DNA of 6,590 nt from an uncultured Longilinea sp. (GTDB lineage Bacteria > Chloroflexota > Anaerolineae > Anaerolineales > Anaerolineaceae). The translations under genes and the position numbers were made by a program. The stretch covers positions 1 through 6,590 of the forward strand of contig CALMIB010000418.1 of NCBI GenBank assembly GCA_937863945.1, in the 5' to 3' direction. Under the pieces are notes generated by a model. That model saw only the letters and a program-made list of their open reading frames with translations. It was not told the origin of the DNA and searched no databases. Shown piece after piece: positions 6,091-6,590 of this stretch; the stretch's first letter is position 1; every line of letters starts with the position of its first letter.

Positions 6091-6111
6091 TGCCCGCACT
6101 GCGAAATCTTA

Positions 6112-6150
6112 GATCGGGCCGCCGCAATTCGGGCGGCCTGATCGTTTCTT
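6112..6150 (+). terminator. Intrinsic terminator after livF
   Basis: GATCGGGCCGCC (6112-6123) pairs with GGCGGCCTGATC (6132-6143) over 12 bp around an 8-base loop. GTTTCTTCT (6144-6152) follows. The single non-Watson-Crick pair is G-U in a + strand transcript but C-A in a - strand transcript, and only the + side has a T-rich tail. It therefore fits the end of the liv operon best. The T tract is interrupted, so efficiency may be moderate. Confidence 0.75.
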
Positions 6151-6161
6151 CTCGAATGCCA

Positions 6162-6296
6162 TTATCCACCCGTGGCGATTTTGTCGGCCAGCAAAATCTC
6201 GATGGTTTCCTGATCCATGGTCTTTGTAGGTTGAATGGGTTCGACTACAATTTCATCACCGTTTTCATCGATTACACGGATGGGTTCATCAGCCAT
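6162..6296 (-). CDS. Small acidic protein of unknown function, 44 residues, ending in Gly-Gly
   Basis: On the - strand, GGGAGG (6302-6307) lies 5 bases before an ATG at 6294-6296, and the frame ends with TAA at 6162-6164. The product starts MADEPIRVIDENGDEIVVEP and ends ETIEILLADKIATGG. It has 11 Asp/Glu against 3 Lys/Arg, no Cys, no signal peptide and no membrane segment. I do not recognise a family. The first half could form a short beta-hairpin (IRVIDENGDEIVV) and the second a helix, which is inference. It converges on livF. The same frame is open back to a stop at 6588-6590 with a GTG at 6533, so a longer product is possible. The ribosome-binding site and the abrupt change in composition at ATG 6296 favour the short form. 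Confidence 0.6.
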   Translation of the reverse strand: MADEPIRVIDENGDEIVVEPIQPTKTMDQETIEILLADKIATGG

Positions 6297-6301
6297 TCTT
6301 G

Positions 6302-6307
6302 CCTCCC
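6302..6307 (-). promoter_or_regulatory. Ribosome-binding site of the 44-residue ORF
   Basis: Read on the - strand this is GGGAGG, 5 bases before the ATG at 6296. It is the main reason for choosing the short start over the longer open frame. Confidence 0.6.
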
Positions 6308-6326
6308 AGAAGAAATACCATAAGGT

Positions 6327-6348
6327 CCTTGCCGGAATGCCAGCAAGG
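6327..6348 (-). repeat. Hairpin in the leader of the small - strand gene
   Basis: The arms 6327-6335 and 6340-6348 pair over 9 positions around a 4-base loop. The one irregular pair is G-U in - strand RNA but C-A in + strand RNA, so the structure fits a - strand transcript, about 30 bases before the start codon of the 44-residue ORF. It could regulate that gene. Confidence 0.45.
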
Positions 6349-6590
6349 TGGGTAAATTGCGTTGAATACCCCGACGGGGCGCATGCTTTGGAAGCCATTT
6401 GCACCACCTGGCGGCAGATGGCTTTGAGCATGCCTTGAACCGGGAAGAACAAAGCCTGTGGAAGGGCTTCAGAGGCCTCCGCTGATCTATCGATTTTCCC
6501 CTGTGAGCTCCCCTTGCAGGGAGGAACCTCCACCTTGTCGTCTCGTTTGCCGCGAGATTCAGCCTCTAGTTCTTCTCTCTGGAATTGTTA
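6349..6590. other. Hairpin-rich region at the right edge with no recognised gene
   Basis: Besides the long stem-loop at 6381-6433, this stretch holds CCCC/GGGG (6369-6379), CTCCC/GGGAG (6508-6523) and TCTCG/CGAGA (6541-6557). CAAGGTGG (6344-6351) is complementary to CCACCTTG (6530-6537) and could close the whole as a roughly 190-base domain, though it competes with the hairpin at 6327-6348. On the - strand one frame is open throughout, but its product resembles nothing I know. I see no tRNA, tmRNA, RNase P or SRP RNA consensus. It may be a structured RNA, a leader of the - strand gene, or intergenic repeat debris. Confidence 0.35.
6381..6433. repeat. Long imperfect inverted repeat / stem-loop
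   Basis: GCATGCT (6381-6387) pairs with AGCATGC (6427-6433). After a small internal loop, AAGCCAT (6392-6398) pairs with ATGGCTT (6418-6424). TTGC (6399-6402) then pairs with GCAG (6414-6417), leaving an 11-base loop. That makes about 18 pairs. The terminal G-U pair favours + strand RNA slightly. No T-run follows on either strand, so it is not a standard terminator. Confidence 0.55.

Noticed and set aside
6349..6590. tmRNA or 6S RNA at the right edge
   Set aside because: CCCCGACGGGG faintly recalls the tmRNA 5' end, but the conserved TTCGACGGG and a T-arm are not seen. The multi-stem layout does not match the rod shape of 6S RNA.

Overview
The window is a bacterial chromosomal segment. Its core is a complete five-gene ABC importer operon of the branched-chain / hydrophobic amino acid family (HAAT, LivKHMGF type), with all genes on the + strand. 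G+C is moderate, roughly mid-50s percent by eye. Several traits are reminiscent of Chloroflexota (Anaerolineae-like) genomes: a LivM with a long extra N-terminal membrane region, a substrate-binding lipoprotein with short Cys-x6-Cys and Cys-x5-Cys stretches, and C-rich/G-rich intergenic hairpins. This placement is a weak inference, because no taxonomic marker gene is present.

Layout. Positions 1-273 hold the C-terminal part of a biotin carrier protein or domain cut by the left edge. A 318-base gap follows (274-591). It carries a good sigma-70-like promoter whose -35 hexamer overlaps the stop of the biotin gene, a dyad at the predicted transcription start, a possible 37-residue membrane microprotein or leader ORF, a strong intrinsic terminator, and an isolated very strong Shine-Dalgarno sequence. 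The operon then runs: substrate-binding lipoprotein (592-1812), livH permease (1913-3019), livM permease (3016-4587), livG ATPase (4580-5386) and livF ATPase (5383-6090). The last four genes overlap their neighbours by 4, 8 and 4 bases, so they are very probably translationally coupled. The 100-base spacer between the binding protein and livH holds two hairpins, one a perfect 14-bp stem with a GCAA loop. An intrinsic terminator follows livF. Beyond it lies a convergent - strand gene for a 44-residue acidic protein ending in Gly-Gly, and then about 300 bases of hairpin-rich DNA with no recognisable gene.

How the genes work together. The lipoprotein should capture the substrate outside the membrane and deliver it to a LivH-LivM channel. 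The LivG-LivF ATPase pair would power uptake. A biotin-dependent carboxylase just upstream could fit with catabolism of the imported branched-chain amino acids, but substrate and carboxylase type cannot be fixed from this window.

The operon itself is ordinary. The parts worth a second look are non-coding or small: the promoter, dyad, small ORF and terminator arrangement ahead of the operon (possible attenuator, or a separate small transcript), the intercistronic hairpin, the 44-residue protein, and the structured segment at the right edge. I see no tRNA, rRNA, CRISPR array, insertion sequence or phage gene.
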